A DNA stretch of 64,000 nt from the NCBI RefSeq assembly GCF_050231725.1, contig NZ_CP077172.1, forward strand, positions 1,550,001 to 1,614,000, read 5' to 3'. Below the pieces are notes generated by a model that ran no database searches, was not told the DNA's origin, and saw only the letters and a list, made by a program, of their open reading frames with translations. The stretch is from Fusobacterium nucleatum_L. Lineage in GTDB: Bacteria > Fusobacteriota > Fusobacteriia > Fusobacteriales > Fusobacteriaceae. Below are positions 46,361-55,112 of the stretch, piece after piece; position 1 is the stretch's first letter, and the number at the start of each line of letters is the position of its first letter. The position numbers and the translations under genes are program-made.

Positions 46361-47080
46361 ATGAAAAAAATTTTTAGAACAATATTATTTGCTTTATTAC
46401 TAATGTTTACTTTTGTATCTTGTTCAAGCTTAAATACAGCAATATCAAAAAGAAATTTAGATGTACAAACAAAGATGTCAGATACAATTTGGTTAGAGCC
46501 AGTGTCTCCAAGTGAGAGAACAATATTTGTTCAAGTTAGAAATACTTCTGGAAAAAATTTAAATATTGAACAAAAAGTGATAAATATTCTTACATCAAAA
46601 GGATACAGAATTGTAAATGATCCAGCACAAGCTAAATATTGGCTACAAGCTAATATTTTGAAAGTAGATAAAATTAATTTAGATGATAAACATGATGCCT
46701 CTGGAACTCTTTTAGGAGCGGGAATTGGAGGAGTATTAGGAGCTCAACGTTCAGGTGGAGCATATACAGCTATTGGTTGGGGGCTTGCTGGGGCAGCACT
46801 AGGAACAATAACAGATGCTTTGATTGATGATATTGCTTATGGAATGTTAACAGATATTTTAATTACAGAAAAAACAGGAAGAAATGTAAAAATGTCAACA
46901 AGAAATTCTATTCAACAAGGAAGTTCTGGAAGAATAACAACTAATTCTAAAAGTTCATCTAATATGGAAAAATATTCTACAAGAGTGTTAAGTACAGCTA
47001 ATCAAGTTAACTTAAATTTTAACAGTGCTATTCCAATATTAGAGGATGAATTAGGGAAAGTTATTGCAGGTATATTCTAA
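46361..47080 (+). CDS. traT: TraT-family complement-resistance / surface-exclusion lipoprotein
   Basis: Outer-membrane lipoprotein of 239 residues. Lipoprotein signal with lipobox FVSC near residue 21, then NTAISKRNLDVQTKMSDTIWLEP, VRNTSGKNLN and the alanine/glycine-rich GAGIGGVLGAQRSGG and GWGLAGAALGTITDALIDD, which match the TraT of F-like plasmids along the entire length. TraT blocks mating-pair formation and gives serum resistance in enterobacteria. No transfer genes lie nearby, so here it is a chromosomal gene. AAAGAGG precedes the start. Confidence 0.92.
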   Translation: MKKIFRTILFALLLMFTFVSCSSLNTAISKRNLDVQTKMSDTIWLEPVSPSERTIFVQVRNTSGKNLNIEQKVINILTSKGYRIVNDPAQAKYWLQANILKVDKINLDDKHDASGTLLGAGIGGVLGAQRSGGAYTAIGWGLAGAALGTITDALIDDIAYGMLTDILITEKTGRNVKMSTRNSIQQGSSGRITTNSKSSSNMEKYSTRVLSTANQVNLNFNSAIPILEDELGKVIAGIF

Positions 47081-47116
47081 AATAGAGAGATGAGAGAGTA
47101 GAAAGGATAAAATAAT

Positions 47117-48805
47117 ATGTTTTTAGATGAATATAAAAAATGGTTAGAATCTGATATGTTGTCTGCAAGTGAAAAAGATGAATTAAAAAGTATTGCTGAT
47201 AATGAAAAAGAAATTGAAAGTAGATTTTATACAGACTTAAGTTTTGGGACTGCTGGTATGAGAGGAGTAAGAGGTATTGGTAGAAACAGAATGAATAAGT
47301 ATAACATAAGAAAAGCAACTCAAGGTTTGGCCAACTATATTATAAAAGAAACAGGAGAAGTTGGTAAGAAAAAAGGTGTTGCTATCGCTTATGATTCAAG
47401 ATTAGATTCTGTTGAAAATGCTATTAATACTGCAATGACTTTAGCAGGGAATGGAATAAAAGTTTATTTATTTGATGGGGTGAGATCAACTCCTGAACTT
47501 TCTTTTGCAGTAAGAGAATTGAAAGCTCAATCAGGTATTATGATAACAGCTTCTCACAATCCTAAAGAATACAATGGATATAAGGTTTATTGGGAAGATG
47601 GTGCTCAAATAGTTGACCCACAAGCAACAGGAATAGTAAGTTCTGTTGAAGCTGTTGATATATTCAATAGAATTAAATTAATGGATGAAAAAGAAGCGAT
47701 AGAAAGAGGATTGCTTGTTTATGTTGGTGAAAAATTAGATGATAGATATATAGAAGAAGTTAAGAAAAACGCTATTAACCCAAATGTAGAGAATAAAGAT
47801 AAGATAAAATTTGTTTATTCTCCTTTACATGGGGTTGCAGCAAGACCTGTTGAAAGAGTTTTAAAAGAAATGGGTTACACAAATGTATATCCTGTTAAAG
47901 AGCAAGAAGAACCAGATGGAAATTTCCCAACTTGTGATTATGCAAACCCAGAAGATACAAGCGTTTTTAAATTAAGTACAGAACTTGCAGATAAAGTTGG
48001 AGCTAAAATTTGTATAGCTAACGACCCTGATGGAGATAGAGTAGGCTTAGCAGTTCTTGATAATGATGGAAAATGGTTTTTCCCAAATGGAAATCAAATA
48101 GGAATCTTGTTTGCAGAATATATTTTAAGTCACAAAAAAGATATTCCAGAAAATGGAACTATGATAACAACTGTTGTATCAACTCCACTTCTTGATACTA
48201 TTGTTAAAAAGAATGGTAAAAATGCTTTAAGAGTTCTTACAGGTTTTAAATATATTGGTGAAAAAATTAGACAATTTGAAAATAAGGAATTAGATGGAAC
48301 TTTCTTATTTGGTTTTGAAGAAGCCATAGGATATTTAATTGGAACTCATGTTAGAGATAAAGACGCAGTTGTTGCTTCTATGATAATTGCAGAAATGGCT
48401 ACAACTTTTGAAAATAATGGATCTAGTATTTATAATGAAATTATTAAAATTTATGAAAAATATGGTTGGCGTTTAGAAACTACTATTCCTGTAACTAAAA
48501 AAGGAAAAGATGGACTTGAAGAAATACAAAAAATTATGAAGTCTATGAGATTAAAAACTCATACAGAAATAGCAGGTATAAAGGTAAAAGAATATAGAGA
48601 CTATCAAAAAGGTGTTGAAGATTTACCTAAGGCTGATGTTATACAAATAGTATTAGAGGATGAAACTTATTTAACAGTAAGACCTTCTGGAACAGAACCT
48701 AAGATTAAATTCTATATTTCAGTGGTAGATAGTGATAAAAAAGTTGCTGAAGATAAATTAGTAAAAATGGAAAAAGAATTTGTAAATTATGCTGAAAATC
48801 TATAA
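47117..48805 (+). CDS. Phosphoglucomutase / phosphomannomutase family enzyme
   Basis: Alpha-D-phosphohexomutase of 562 residues that interconverts hexose 1- and 6-phosphates. The phosphoserine loop is TASHNPKEYNGYKVYW (about residues 143-158), the metal site NDPDGDRVG (about 302-310), substrate loop GFEEAIGYLIG and the C-terminal phosphate loop RPSGTEPKIKFY are all present. It resembles the PgcA/Pgm2 branch acting on glucose or mannose phosphates. It may supply nucleotide sugars for lipooligosaccharide. Followed by hemW with a 17-bp overlap. Confidence 0.93.
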   Translation: MFLDEYKKWLESDMLSASEKDELKSIADNEKEIESRFYTDLSFGTAGMRGVRGIGRNRMNKYNIRKATQGLANYIIKETGEVGKKKGVAIAYDSRLDSVENAINTAMTLAGNGIKVYLFDGVRSTPELSFAVRELKAQSGIMITASHNPKEYNGYKVYWEDGAQIVDPQATGIVSSVEAVDIFNRIKLMDEKEAIERGLLVYVGEKLDDRYIEEVKKNAINPNVENKDKIKFVYSPLHGVAARPVERVLKEMGYTNVYPVKEQEEPDGNFPTCDYANPEDTSVFKLSTELADKVGAKICIANDPDGDRVGLAVLDNDGKWFFPNGNQIGILFAEYILSHKKDIPENGTMITTVVSTPLLDTIVKKNGKNALRVLTGFKYIGEKIRQFENKELDGTFLFGFEEAIGYLIGTHVRDKDAVVASMIIAEMATTFENNGSSIYNEIIKIYEKYGWRLETTIPVTKKGKDGLEEIQKIMKSMRLKTHTEIAGIKVKEYRDYQKGVEDLPKADVIQIVLEDETYLTVRPSGTEPKIKFYISVVDSDKKVAEDKLVKMEKEFVNYAENL

Positions 48806-49892
48806 TACATATATACATATTCCTTTTTGTGAAAGAAAATGCAATTATTGTGATTTTACTTCACTAAAAGGTACTGATAGTCAAATTGAAAAATATGTAA
48901 ATTATCTTTTAAAAGAAATAGAAATTTACAATAAAGAATATGATTTATCACAAAAACAAGATACAATATACTTTGGTGGAGGGACACCTTCCCTCCTACC
49001 AATAGATAGTTTAGAGAAAATTTTATCTAAGTTTTCTTATGATAAAAATACTGAAATTACCATTGAAGTTAACCCCAAAACTGTTGATATAAGTAAATTG
49101 AAAGAATATAGAAAATTGGGAGTAAATAGATTAAGTATTGGAATACAAACTTTTAATGATGATAATTTAAAAATTTTAGGAAGAATACACAATTCTCAAG
49201 AAGCTATTGAAGTATATAATTTAGCAAGAGAATGTGGTTTTGAAAATATTAGTTTAGATATTATGTTTTCTTTGCCTAATCAGACTTTATCTATGCTTCA
49301 AAATGATTTAGAGAAATTAGTTGCTTTAAATCCCAATCATATATCGATTTATTCTTTAATTTGGGAAGAGGGAACTAAATTTTTTAGAGATTTAAAATCT
49401 GGGAAATTAAAAGAAACTGATAATGACTTAGAAGCTAGTATGTATGAGTATATAATTGAATTTTTAAAGTCAAAAGACTATATTCATTATGAAATTTCAA
49501 ATTTTTCTAAAAAAAGCTTTGAGTCAAGACATAATTCTATATATTGGGAAAATAAGAATTATTTGGGAGTGGGACTATCAGCTGCTGGATACTTAGATAA
49601 TATTAGATATAAGAATTTTTTTAATTTAAAAGACTATTACAATAAATTAGATAAAGAAATTTTACCTATTGATGAAAAAGAAATTCTTACAGAAGAAGAT
49701 ATAGAGCAATATAGATATTTAGTTGGTTTTAGACTTTTAAATAAAGTTATAATTCCTAGTGAAAAATATATAGAAAGGTGTGCATCTTTATCTAAACAAG
49801 GATATTTAAAAGAAAAAGAAAAAGGATATATTTTAAGTCATAAAGGTTTAATGTTATTTAATGATTTTATTTCAAATTTTATAGATATATAA
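48789..49892 (+). CDS. hemW: Heme chaperone HemW (radical SAM, coproporphyrinogen oxidase-like)
   Basis: Radical-SAM family protein of 367 residues formerly called oxygen-independent coproporphyrinogen III oxidase. The cluster motif HIPFCERKCNYCDF (about residues 10-23) has the three cysteines but no fourth CxxC cysteine pattern of HemN. YFGGGTPSLLP and NRLSIGIQTF are SAM-binding. In E. coli and Lactococcus HemW inserts heme into proteins. Its start overlaps the mutase stop by 17 bp; it opens a run hemW-yggS-sepF. Confidence 0.9.
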   Translation: MLKIYNTYIHIPFCERKCNYCDFTSLKGTDSQIEKYVNYLLKEIEIYNKEYDLSQKQDTIYFGGGTPSLLPIDSLEKILSKFSYDKNTEITIEVNPKTVDISKLKEYRKLGVNRLSIGIQTFNDDNLKILGRIHNSQEAIEVYNLARECGFENISLDIMFSLPNQTLSMLQNDLEKLVALNPNHISIYSLIWEEGTKFFRDLKSGKLKETDNDLEASMYEYIIEFLKSKDYIHYEISNFSKKSFESRHNSIYWENKNYLGVGLSAAGYLDNIRYKNFFNLKDYYNKLDKEILPIDEKEILTEEDIEQYRYLVGFRLLNKVIIPSEKYIERCASLSKQGYLKEKEKGYILSHKGLMLFNDFISNFIDI

Positions 49893-49909
49893 AAAAGAGG
49901 TTTGGTACA

Positions 49910-50581
49910 ATGGGTATAAAAGCAAGTGTTGAAGAAATTTTAGAGGATATAAAAAAATATTCTCCTTATCCAGAAAAAGTAAAGCTTGTTGCAGTTACAA
50001 AATATTCATCTGTTGAAGATATTGAAGAATTTTTAGAAACAGAGCAAAATATTTGTGGAGAAAATAAAGCACAAGTTGTTAAAGATAAAGTAGGATATTT
50101 TAAGGAAAAAAATAAAAAAATTAAATGGCATTTCATTGGAAATCTTCAAAAAAATAAAGTCAAATATATTATAGACGATGTAGATTTAATCCATTCTGTT
50201 AATAAATTAAGTTTAGCACAAGAAATAAATAAAAAAGCAGAACAATCATCGAAAATAATGGATATTCTATTGGAAATAAATGTTTATGGTGAAGAAAGCA
50301 AACAAGGATATTCACTAGAAGAATTAAAATCTGATATAATAGAATTGCAAAATTTAAAAAATTTAAATATAATAGGTATAATGACTATGGCACCCTTTAC
50401 AGATGATGAAAAAATATTAAGGATGGTTTTTTCGGAACTTAGAAGAATTAAAGAGGAATTAAATAAAGAATATTTCAATAATACTCTAACAGAACTATCA
50501 ATGGGAATGTCTAATGATTATAAAATAGCTCTGCAAGAGGGAAGTACTCTTATAAGAGTTGGAACAAAAATTTTTAAATAA
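49910..50581 (+). CDS. PLP homeostasis protein (YggS/PROSC)
   Basis: Single-domain, alanine-racemase-barrel PLP-binding protein of 223 residues that keeps free PLP balanced. VKLVAVTKYSS carries the PLP lysine (about residue 32), WHFIGNLQKNKVKYI the signature, MTMAPFTDDE and LSMGMSNDYKIALQEGSTLIRVG are highly conserved. Directly upstream of sepF, the same order as ylmE-sepF in Gram-positive dcw clusters. AGAGG precedes the start. Confidence 0.94.
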   Translation: MGIKASVEEILEDIKKYSPYPEKVKLVAVTKYSSVEDIEEFLETEQNICGENKAQVVKDKVGYFKEKNKKIKWHFIGNLQKNKVKYIIDDVDLIHSVNKLSLAQEINKKAEQSSKIMDILLEINVYGEESKQGYSLEELKSDIIELQNLKNLNIIGIMTMAPFTDDEKILRMVFSELRRIKEELNKEYFNNTLTELSMGMSNDYKIALQEGSTLIRVGTKIFK

Positions 50582-50601
50582 TTTAGAGGAGGAAATAGAT
50601 T

Positions 50602-51057
50602 ATGGGATTTTTTAAAAAATTGGGAAAAGATGTGCAAGAATTAGTTGGTTTTAACTCTGAAGATGAAGAAATAGATGAAATGGATGAAGAACAATTTCCT
50701 AAAGCTACTCAAAAGAAACAAAGAATTGAAGAAGAAGCTGATGAGTTTAGATATGAAGATTATAGTACAATTTTTATAGATCCAAAACAATTTGAAGATT
50801 GTAAAAAAATTGCTGCTTATATAGAAAAAGAGAAAATGATAACAATTAATTTAGAAAATATTGGTCCAAATGTAGCTCAAAGAATAATGGACTTTTTAGC
50901 AGGTGCTATGGAAATTAAAAATGCAAGTTTTGCACAAATAGCTAAAAATGTATATACAATAGTTCCTGAAAATATGAAAATTTACTATGAAGGGAAAAAA
51001 AGAGAAAAGAAACTTATAGATTTAGAAAAAGGGGACATAATTAATGGAGAAAATTAA
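50602..51057 (+). CDS. sepF: Cell-division protein SepF
   Basis: FtsZ-associated membrane-tethering protein of 151 residues. The N-terminal MGFFKKLGKDVQELVG is an amphipathic membrane-binding helix, followed by an acidic linker, and a C-terminal SepF domain with DPKQFEDCKKIAAYIEKEK, INLENIGPNVAQRIMDFLAG (about residues 53-100). GAGGAGG precedes the ATG. SepF is usually found in Firmicutes, Actinobacteria and Cyanobacteria; its presence in a two-membrane bacterium is notable but fits Fusobacteria. Confidence 0.93.
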   Translation: MGFFKKLGKDVQELVGFNSEDEEIDEMDEEQFPKATQKKQRIEEEADEFRYEDYSTIFIDPKQFEDCKKIAAYIEKEKMITINLENIGPNVAQRIMDFLAGAMEIKNASFAQIAKNVYTIVPENMKIYYEGKKREKKLIDLEKGDIINGEN

Positions 51058-52045
51058 AGCTCTAGCTTTATTTTCTGGTGGTTTAGATAGTGCTTTGGCT
51101 ATTAAAGTGGTACAAGAACAAGGCATAGAAGTAATTGCCTTGAATTTTGTATCACATTTTTTTGGTGGGAAAAATGAAAAAGCTGAAAGTATGGCAAAAC
51201 AATTAGGAATTAGACTAGAATATATTGATTTCAAAAAAAGACATATTCTTGTAGTTGAAGACCCAGTTTATGGTAGAGGGAAAAATATGAATCCTTGCAT
51301 AGATTGTCATTCACTTATGTTTAAAATTGCAGGGGAACTGTTAGAGGAATATGGTGCAAGTTTTGTTATATCAGGAGAAGTTTTAGGACAAAGACCTATG
51401 TCTCAAAATTCACAAGCTCTAGAGAAAGTAAAAAAATTATCAGGTATGGAAGATTTAGTTTTAAGACCATTGTCAGCTAAACTTTTACCTCCTAGTAGAG
51501 CTGAAATTGAAGGTTGGGTTGATAGAGAAAAACTTTTAGATATAAATGGTCGCTCAAGGCAAAGACAAATGGAATTGGCAGATTTTTATGGGCTTGTTGA
51601 ATATCCTAGTCCAGGTGGAGGTTGTTTACTTACTGACCCAGGATATTCAAGTAGACTTAAAGTTTTAGAAGATGATGGACTTCTTAAAGATGAACATTCT
51701 TGGCTTTTTAAACTTATAAAGGAAGCAAGATTTTTTAGATTTTCTCAGGGAAGATATTTATTTGTTGGCAGAAATAAAGAGTCTAATGACAAAATTGATG
51801 AGTTTAGAAAAGAAAAGAATTTAGGTTTCTATATACAAAGCTCAGAAGTTCCAGGACCTCATATAATAGCAAATGCAGTTTTAAGTAATGAAGAAATAGA
51901 TTTTGCAAAGAAACTATTTTCAAGGTACTCTAAAACCAAAGGAACTGAAAAAATTATTTTAAATAATTCAGGAAAATTAGAAGAAGTTGATGTACTTAAT
52001 TTAGAAAAGTTAGATGAGGAAATAAAAAAATATCAACAATTATAA
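51044..52045 (+). CDS. PP-loop tRNA thiolation-like protein fused to an NFACT-R-like domain
   Basis: Protein of 333 residues. The N-terminal half is an adenylating PP-loop domain with ALFSGGLDSALAIK (about residues 6-19), PCIDCHSLMFK and a conserved RSRQRQME, related to ThiI/MnmA-type tRNA sulfurtransferases but without THUMP, ferredoxin-like or rhodanese domains. The C-terminal third has LFVGRNKESNDKID, LGFYIQSSEVPGPHIIANAVLS, which resembles the NFACT-R/DUF814 RNA-binding domain. Start overlaps sepF by 14 bp. Probable role in a tRNA modification; substrate unknown. Confidence 0.72.
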   Translation: MEKIKALALFSGGLDSALAIKVVQEQGIEVIALNFVSHFFGGKNEKAESMAKQLGIRLEYIDFKKRHILVVEDPVYGRGKNMNPCIDCHSLMFKIAGELLEEYGASFVISGEVLGQRPMSQNSQALEKVKKLSGMEDLVLRPLSAKLLPPSRAEIEGWVDREKLLDINGRSRQRQMELADFYGLVEYPSPGGGCLLTDPGYSSRLKVLEDDGLLKDEHSWLFKLIKEARFFRFSQGRYLFVGRNKESNDKIDEFRKEKNLGFYIQSSEVPGPHIIANAVLSNEEIDFAKKLFSRYSKTKGTEKIILNNSGKLEEVDVLNLEKLDEEIKKYQQL

Positions 52046-52048
52046 AAT

Positions 52049-52091
52049 AAAGCTAATTTTGAAACTTTACAGGTATCAAGATTAGCTTTTT
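52049..52091 (+). terminator. Terminator after the PP-loop gene
   Basis: AAAGCTAAT (52049-52057) and ATTAGCTTT (52081-52089) pair perfectly, with a further TTGA/TCAA pair inside, and a T run follows on the plus strand. A -10-like TATAAT at about 52118-52123 then starts the rsmB unit. Confidence 0.75.
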
Positions 52092-52147
52092 AATTTGAAC
52101 TAATGCTTATTTTACAGTATAATAAAAAGAAAAAACAAGGTGAAAAT

Positions 52148-53455
52148 ATGAATGTAAAACAAGTAGCAATAAATCTAATAACACAGGTAGATAAAGGAGC
52201 TTATTCAAATATAGTTTTAAATGAAACTTTCAAAACTTTAGCTATAAATTCAAAAGAAAAGGCATTTATAACAGAAGTTTTTTATGGAGTTATAAGAAAT
52301 AAAAAATTTTTAGACTATATAATAGAAAAAAACACCAAAGAAATAAAAAAAGAATGGATAAGAAACCTTTTAAGAGTTTCTATCTATCAAATTACTTTTA
52401 TGGATAGTGATGATAAAGGTGTAGTTTGGGAAGGAACTGAACTTGCTAAGAAAAAATATGGAGTGCCTGTTTCAAAATTTATTAATGGAACTTTAAGAAA
52501 CTATTTAAGAAATAAAGACTTAGAATTAAAAGAGCTGTATGATGAGAAAAACTATGAGGTACTGTATTCTATTCCTAAGTGGTTTTGTGACATATTAGAA
52601 AAACAATATGGAGAAAATAATTTAAAACAGGCTATCACAAGTTTAAAGAAAATTCCTTATTTATCAGTTAGAGTAAATAAATTAAAATATTCTGAAAAAG
52701 AGTTTGAAGAGTTTTTAAAAGAAAACAATATTCAAATTATTAAAAAAGTTGACACAGTATACTATGTAAATTCAGGGTTAATAATAAATTCAGAAGAATT
52801 TAAAACAGGTAAGATAATTGCACAAGATGCTTCATCATATTTAGCAGCTAAAAATTTAGGAGCAATGCCAAATGAATTGGTCTTAGATATCTGTGCTGCA
52901 CCTGGTGGGAAAACTGCTGTTCTTGCTGAAGAAATGAAAAATAGTGGGGAAGTTATTGCAATAGATATTCATCAACATAAGATAAAACTTATTGATATTA
53001 ATATGAAAAAATTGGCTATAGATATAGTAAAAGCCATTGTAATGGATGCTAGAAATGTAAATAAACAAGGTAGAAAGTTTGATAAAATCTTAGTTGATGT
53101 CCCTTGTAGTGGCTATGGGGTTATAAGAAAAAAACCTGAAATTCTATATTCTAAAAACAGAGAAAATGTTGAAGAATTAGCAAAATTACAATTAGAGATT
53201 TTAAATTCAGCAGCAGATATATTAAAAGACGGAGGAGAACTGATTTATAGTACCTGCACTATAACTGATGAAGAAAATACTAATAATATTAAAAAATTCT
53301 TAGAAGATAGAAAAGAATTTAAAGTTGAAAAATTATACATTCCTGAAAATGTTTTAGGAGATTATGATAGCCTTGGTGGTTTTTGTATAAATTATAAGGA
53401 AGAAATTATGGATAATTTTTATATTATAAAATTGAAAAAAGGAGAAAAATGTTAG
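52148..53455 (+). CDS. rsmB: 16S rRNA cytosine-C5 methyltransferase RsmB
   Basis: SAM-dependent enzyme of 435 residues that methylates C967 of 16S rRNA. The N-terminal NusB-like domain (about 1-145) is followed by the catalytic domain with LDICAAPGGKTAVLAE (motif I), the catalytic cysteine in DVPCSGYGVIRKKPE (about residues 315-330) and YSTCTITDEEN. ATG 52148 follows AAGGTG with good spacing; the longer frame from 52103 would begin upstream of the -10 box. It overlaps the O-methyltransferase by 7 bp. Confidence 0.94.
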   Translation: MNVKQVAINLITQVDKGAYSNIVLNETFKTLAINSKEKAFITEVFYGVIRNKKFLDYIIEKNTKEIKKEWIRNLLRVSIYQITFMDSDDKGVVWEGTELAKKKYGVPVSKFINGTLRNYLRNKDLELKELYDEKNYEVLYSIPKWFCDILEKQYGENNLKQAITSLKKIPYLSVRVNKLKYSEKEFEEFLKENNIQIIKKVDTVYYVNSGLIINSEEFKTGKIIAQDASSYLAAKNLGAMPNELVLDICAAPGGKTAVLAEEMKNSGEVIAIDIHQHKIKLIDINMKKLAIDIVKAIVMDARNVNKQGRKFDKILVDVPCSGYGVIRKKPEILYSKNRENVEELAKLQLEILNSAADILKDGGELIYSTCTITDEENTNNIKKFLEDRKEFKVEKLYIPENVLGDYDSLGGFCINYKEEIMDNFYIIKLKKGEKC

Positions 53456-54108
53456 AAGAATTAAAAGAGGCAAATGAGTATATTTCATCAAAAATAGATA
53501 AGTATAAAAGTCCAAACTTAGAATTAATAAAAGAAATAGAAAAAGATGCAGAAATAAATAATGTTCCTATAATAAGTAAAGAAATTAGAGAGTATCTTAA
53601 ATTTATTATAAGAACTAATAAAAATATTAAAAATATTTTAGAAGTTGGGACTGCAACAGGCTATTCTGGAATTATTATGTTAGAAGAGATCCAAGATAGA
53701 AATGGAAGTTTAACAACAATAGAAATTGATGAAGATAGATTTAAAATAGCTCAATCTAATTTTAAAAAATCTAATTTAAAAGGAATAGTACAAATTTTTG
53801 GAGATGCAACAGAAGAAATTGAAAAATTAGATAAAAATTTTGATTTTATATTTATTGATGCAGCAAAGGGACAATATAAAAAATTTTTTGAAGATTCTTA
53901 CAAGCTTTTAAATGAAGGTGGTATAGTATTTGTCGATAATATCCTATTTAGAGGTTACCTATATAAAGAAAGTCCTAAAAGATTTAAAACTATAGTTAAA
54001 AGACTAGATGAATTTATAAACTATCTTTATGAAAACTTTAATTTTGTCTTACTACCTATTTCTGATGGAGTTGGACTTGTCTATAAACAAATTAAAAAAT
54101 CCAATTAA
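53449..54108 (+). CDS. O-methyltransferase (TrmR/YrrM family)
   Basis: Class I SAM methyltransferase of 219 residues of the type-3 O-methyltransferase family, which in Bacillus includes the tRNA 5-hydroxyuridine methyltransferase TrmR. NILEVGTATGYSGIIM (about residues 62-77) is the SAM loop, FDFIFIDAAKGQYKKFF has the metal-binding aspartate, and IVFVDNILFRGYL matches family motif. Start overlaps rsmB by 7 bp with AAGGAG upstream. A tRNA modification role is inference. Confidence 0.88.
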   Translation: MLEELKEANEYISSKIDKYKSPNLELIKEIEKDAEINNVPIISKEIREYLKFIIRTNKNIKNILEVGTATGYSGIIMLEEIQDRNGSLTTIEIDEDRFKIAQSNFKKSNLKGIVQIFGDATEEIEKLDKNFDFIFIDAAKGQYKKFFEDSYKLLNEGGIVFVDNILFRGYLYKESPKRFKTIVKRLDEFINYLYENFNFVLLPISDGVGLVYKQIKKSN

Positions 54109-54243
54109 ATTTGTACAAAAAATATAGGGAAATTATTTCTCCAAAAATATCATAATTGTACCCCTATGGAAGTAAAACAAGGTAAGGATTTTAGAATTTT
54201 CTCTCCCATTCACTTATCATTGACAATTAAAGGAGGAAAAGCT

Positions 54244-54414
54244 ATGGAAATTTCAATTAAAAAGAAAGAGAAATTTATAGTTGGGGGTATTAAAGCTGAA
54301 AATATTGAAACTTTTCAATGTCCAAAAGTCTAGGAAGAACTATTTAAAAAAGTAAGTTTTAATGATTTAGAAAAGTTAGGAAATGGAACTTTGGGTTCCT
54401 ATTTTAAAAGCTGA
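54244..54414 (+). pseudogene. Decayed GyrI-like effector-binding-domain gene
   Basis: An ATG at 54244 with a strong AAAGGAGG site opens a frame of 29 codons reading MEISIKKKEKFIVGGIKAEN and ending in FQCPKV, then TAG (54331-54333). The same frame continues as EELFKKVSF, NGTLGSYFKS and ends at TGA 54412. In GyrI-like effector-binding domains a tryptophan follows PKV (PKVWEEL), so TAG is best read as a mutated TGG. The frame is also much shorter than the family's roughly 150 residues, so the 3' part is lost. Family call is moderate. Confidence 0.6.
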
Positions 54415-54499
54415 ATAAATTAAAAAAAATTTTAAACTATTTTATAACTTTCACTGTCAAACAAGTATACAGATAAAGTTAATAAAATACCCCCTAACA

Positions 54500-54545
54500 G
54501 TGAGCAGTATAACAGCGTAAATTCGTCTATTGTAACTGCTCATTT
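54500..54545 (+). terminator. Probable terminator downstream of the GyrI-like remnant
   Basis: TGAGCAGT with TAACAG pairs imperfectly with CTATTGTAACTGCTCA, followed by a T-rich stretch on the plus strand. The rest of 54415-54587 shows nothing else. Confidence 0.5.
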
Positions 54546-54587
54546 TATTTTAAACTTCTATTATTGTTTAAGAATCTAACATTTATA

Positions 54588-55094
54588 TTATTTTCTTTTT
54601 AAATATATTTTTCCAGTATTATAAATTTCATCCTTTGTTTTAATTCTTCCTAAATCAATAACTAACTCTTCAGGAACATCTTTTTGTAAATAGATATCTA
54701 CATTTTTTCCATAAATCCCTTTATCAGATTTACTTTTAGGATTTTCAATTATTTTTATAACAGCTATTTTATTTCCATTACTATCATAAACTATTGGAGT
54801 ATCTAATAATGAAAATGTTTTATTGAATCTTGGATCCCAGTAATATCTTGAGCCATCTTTTATATCTTCTCTTTCAACTAAAATAGTTAATATATTTTTT
54901 TCAGTTTTTCTTATTCTGACATAAATTCTTCCACCTTGTTTAGGATTACCTTTATAAGGTTCTGTCAAATATATATCTGTACTTTCAGAATTATAAGCTT
55001 TTATCCCTGGTCCTTCAGTTCTTACTATATAATAATGTTGCATACAGGCATTTAATAAAAAAGTTAAAAATAAAGCATATAAAATTTTTTTCAT
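54588..55094 (-). CDS. Uncharacterised lipoprotein
   Basis: Protein of 168 residues with a lipoprotein signal peptide: MKKILYALFLTFLLNAC places the lipobox cysteine near residue 17. The mature part has no motif I recognise; segments such as GPGIKAYNSESTDIYLTEPY and GRIYVRIRKTEKN suggest a beta-rich fold. ATG 55094 is preferred; the alternative ATG 55112 overlaps the GGAGGG ribosome site. Located alone on the minus strand between the remnant and the HAD gene. Probably periplasmic or surface-attached. Confidence 0.72.
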   Translation of the reverse strand: MKKILYALFLTFLLNACMQHYYIVRTEGPGIKAYNSESTDIYLTEPYKGNPKQGGRIYVRIRKTEKNILTILVEREDIKDGSRYYWDPRFNKTFSLLDTPIVYDSNGNKIAVIKIIENPKSKSDKGIYGKNVDIYLQKDVPEELVIDLGRIKTKDEIYNTGKIYLKRK

Positions 55095-55112
55095 AATAAA
55101 TAATCCCTCCAT

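Noticed and set aside
46361..47080. TraT as a sign of an integrated conjugative element
   Set aside because: No other transfer, relaxase or integrase genes and no attachment sites nearby; codon use matches the neighbours.
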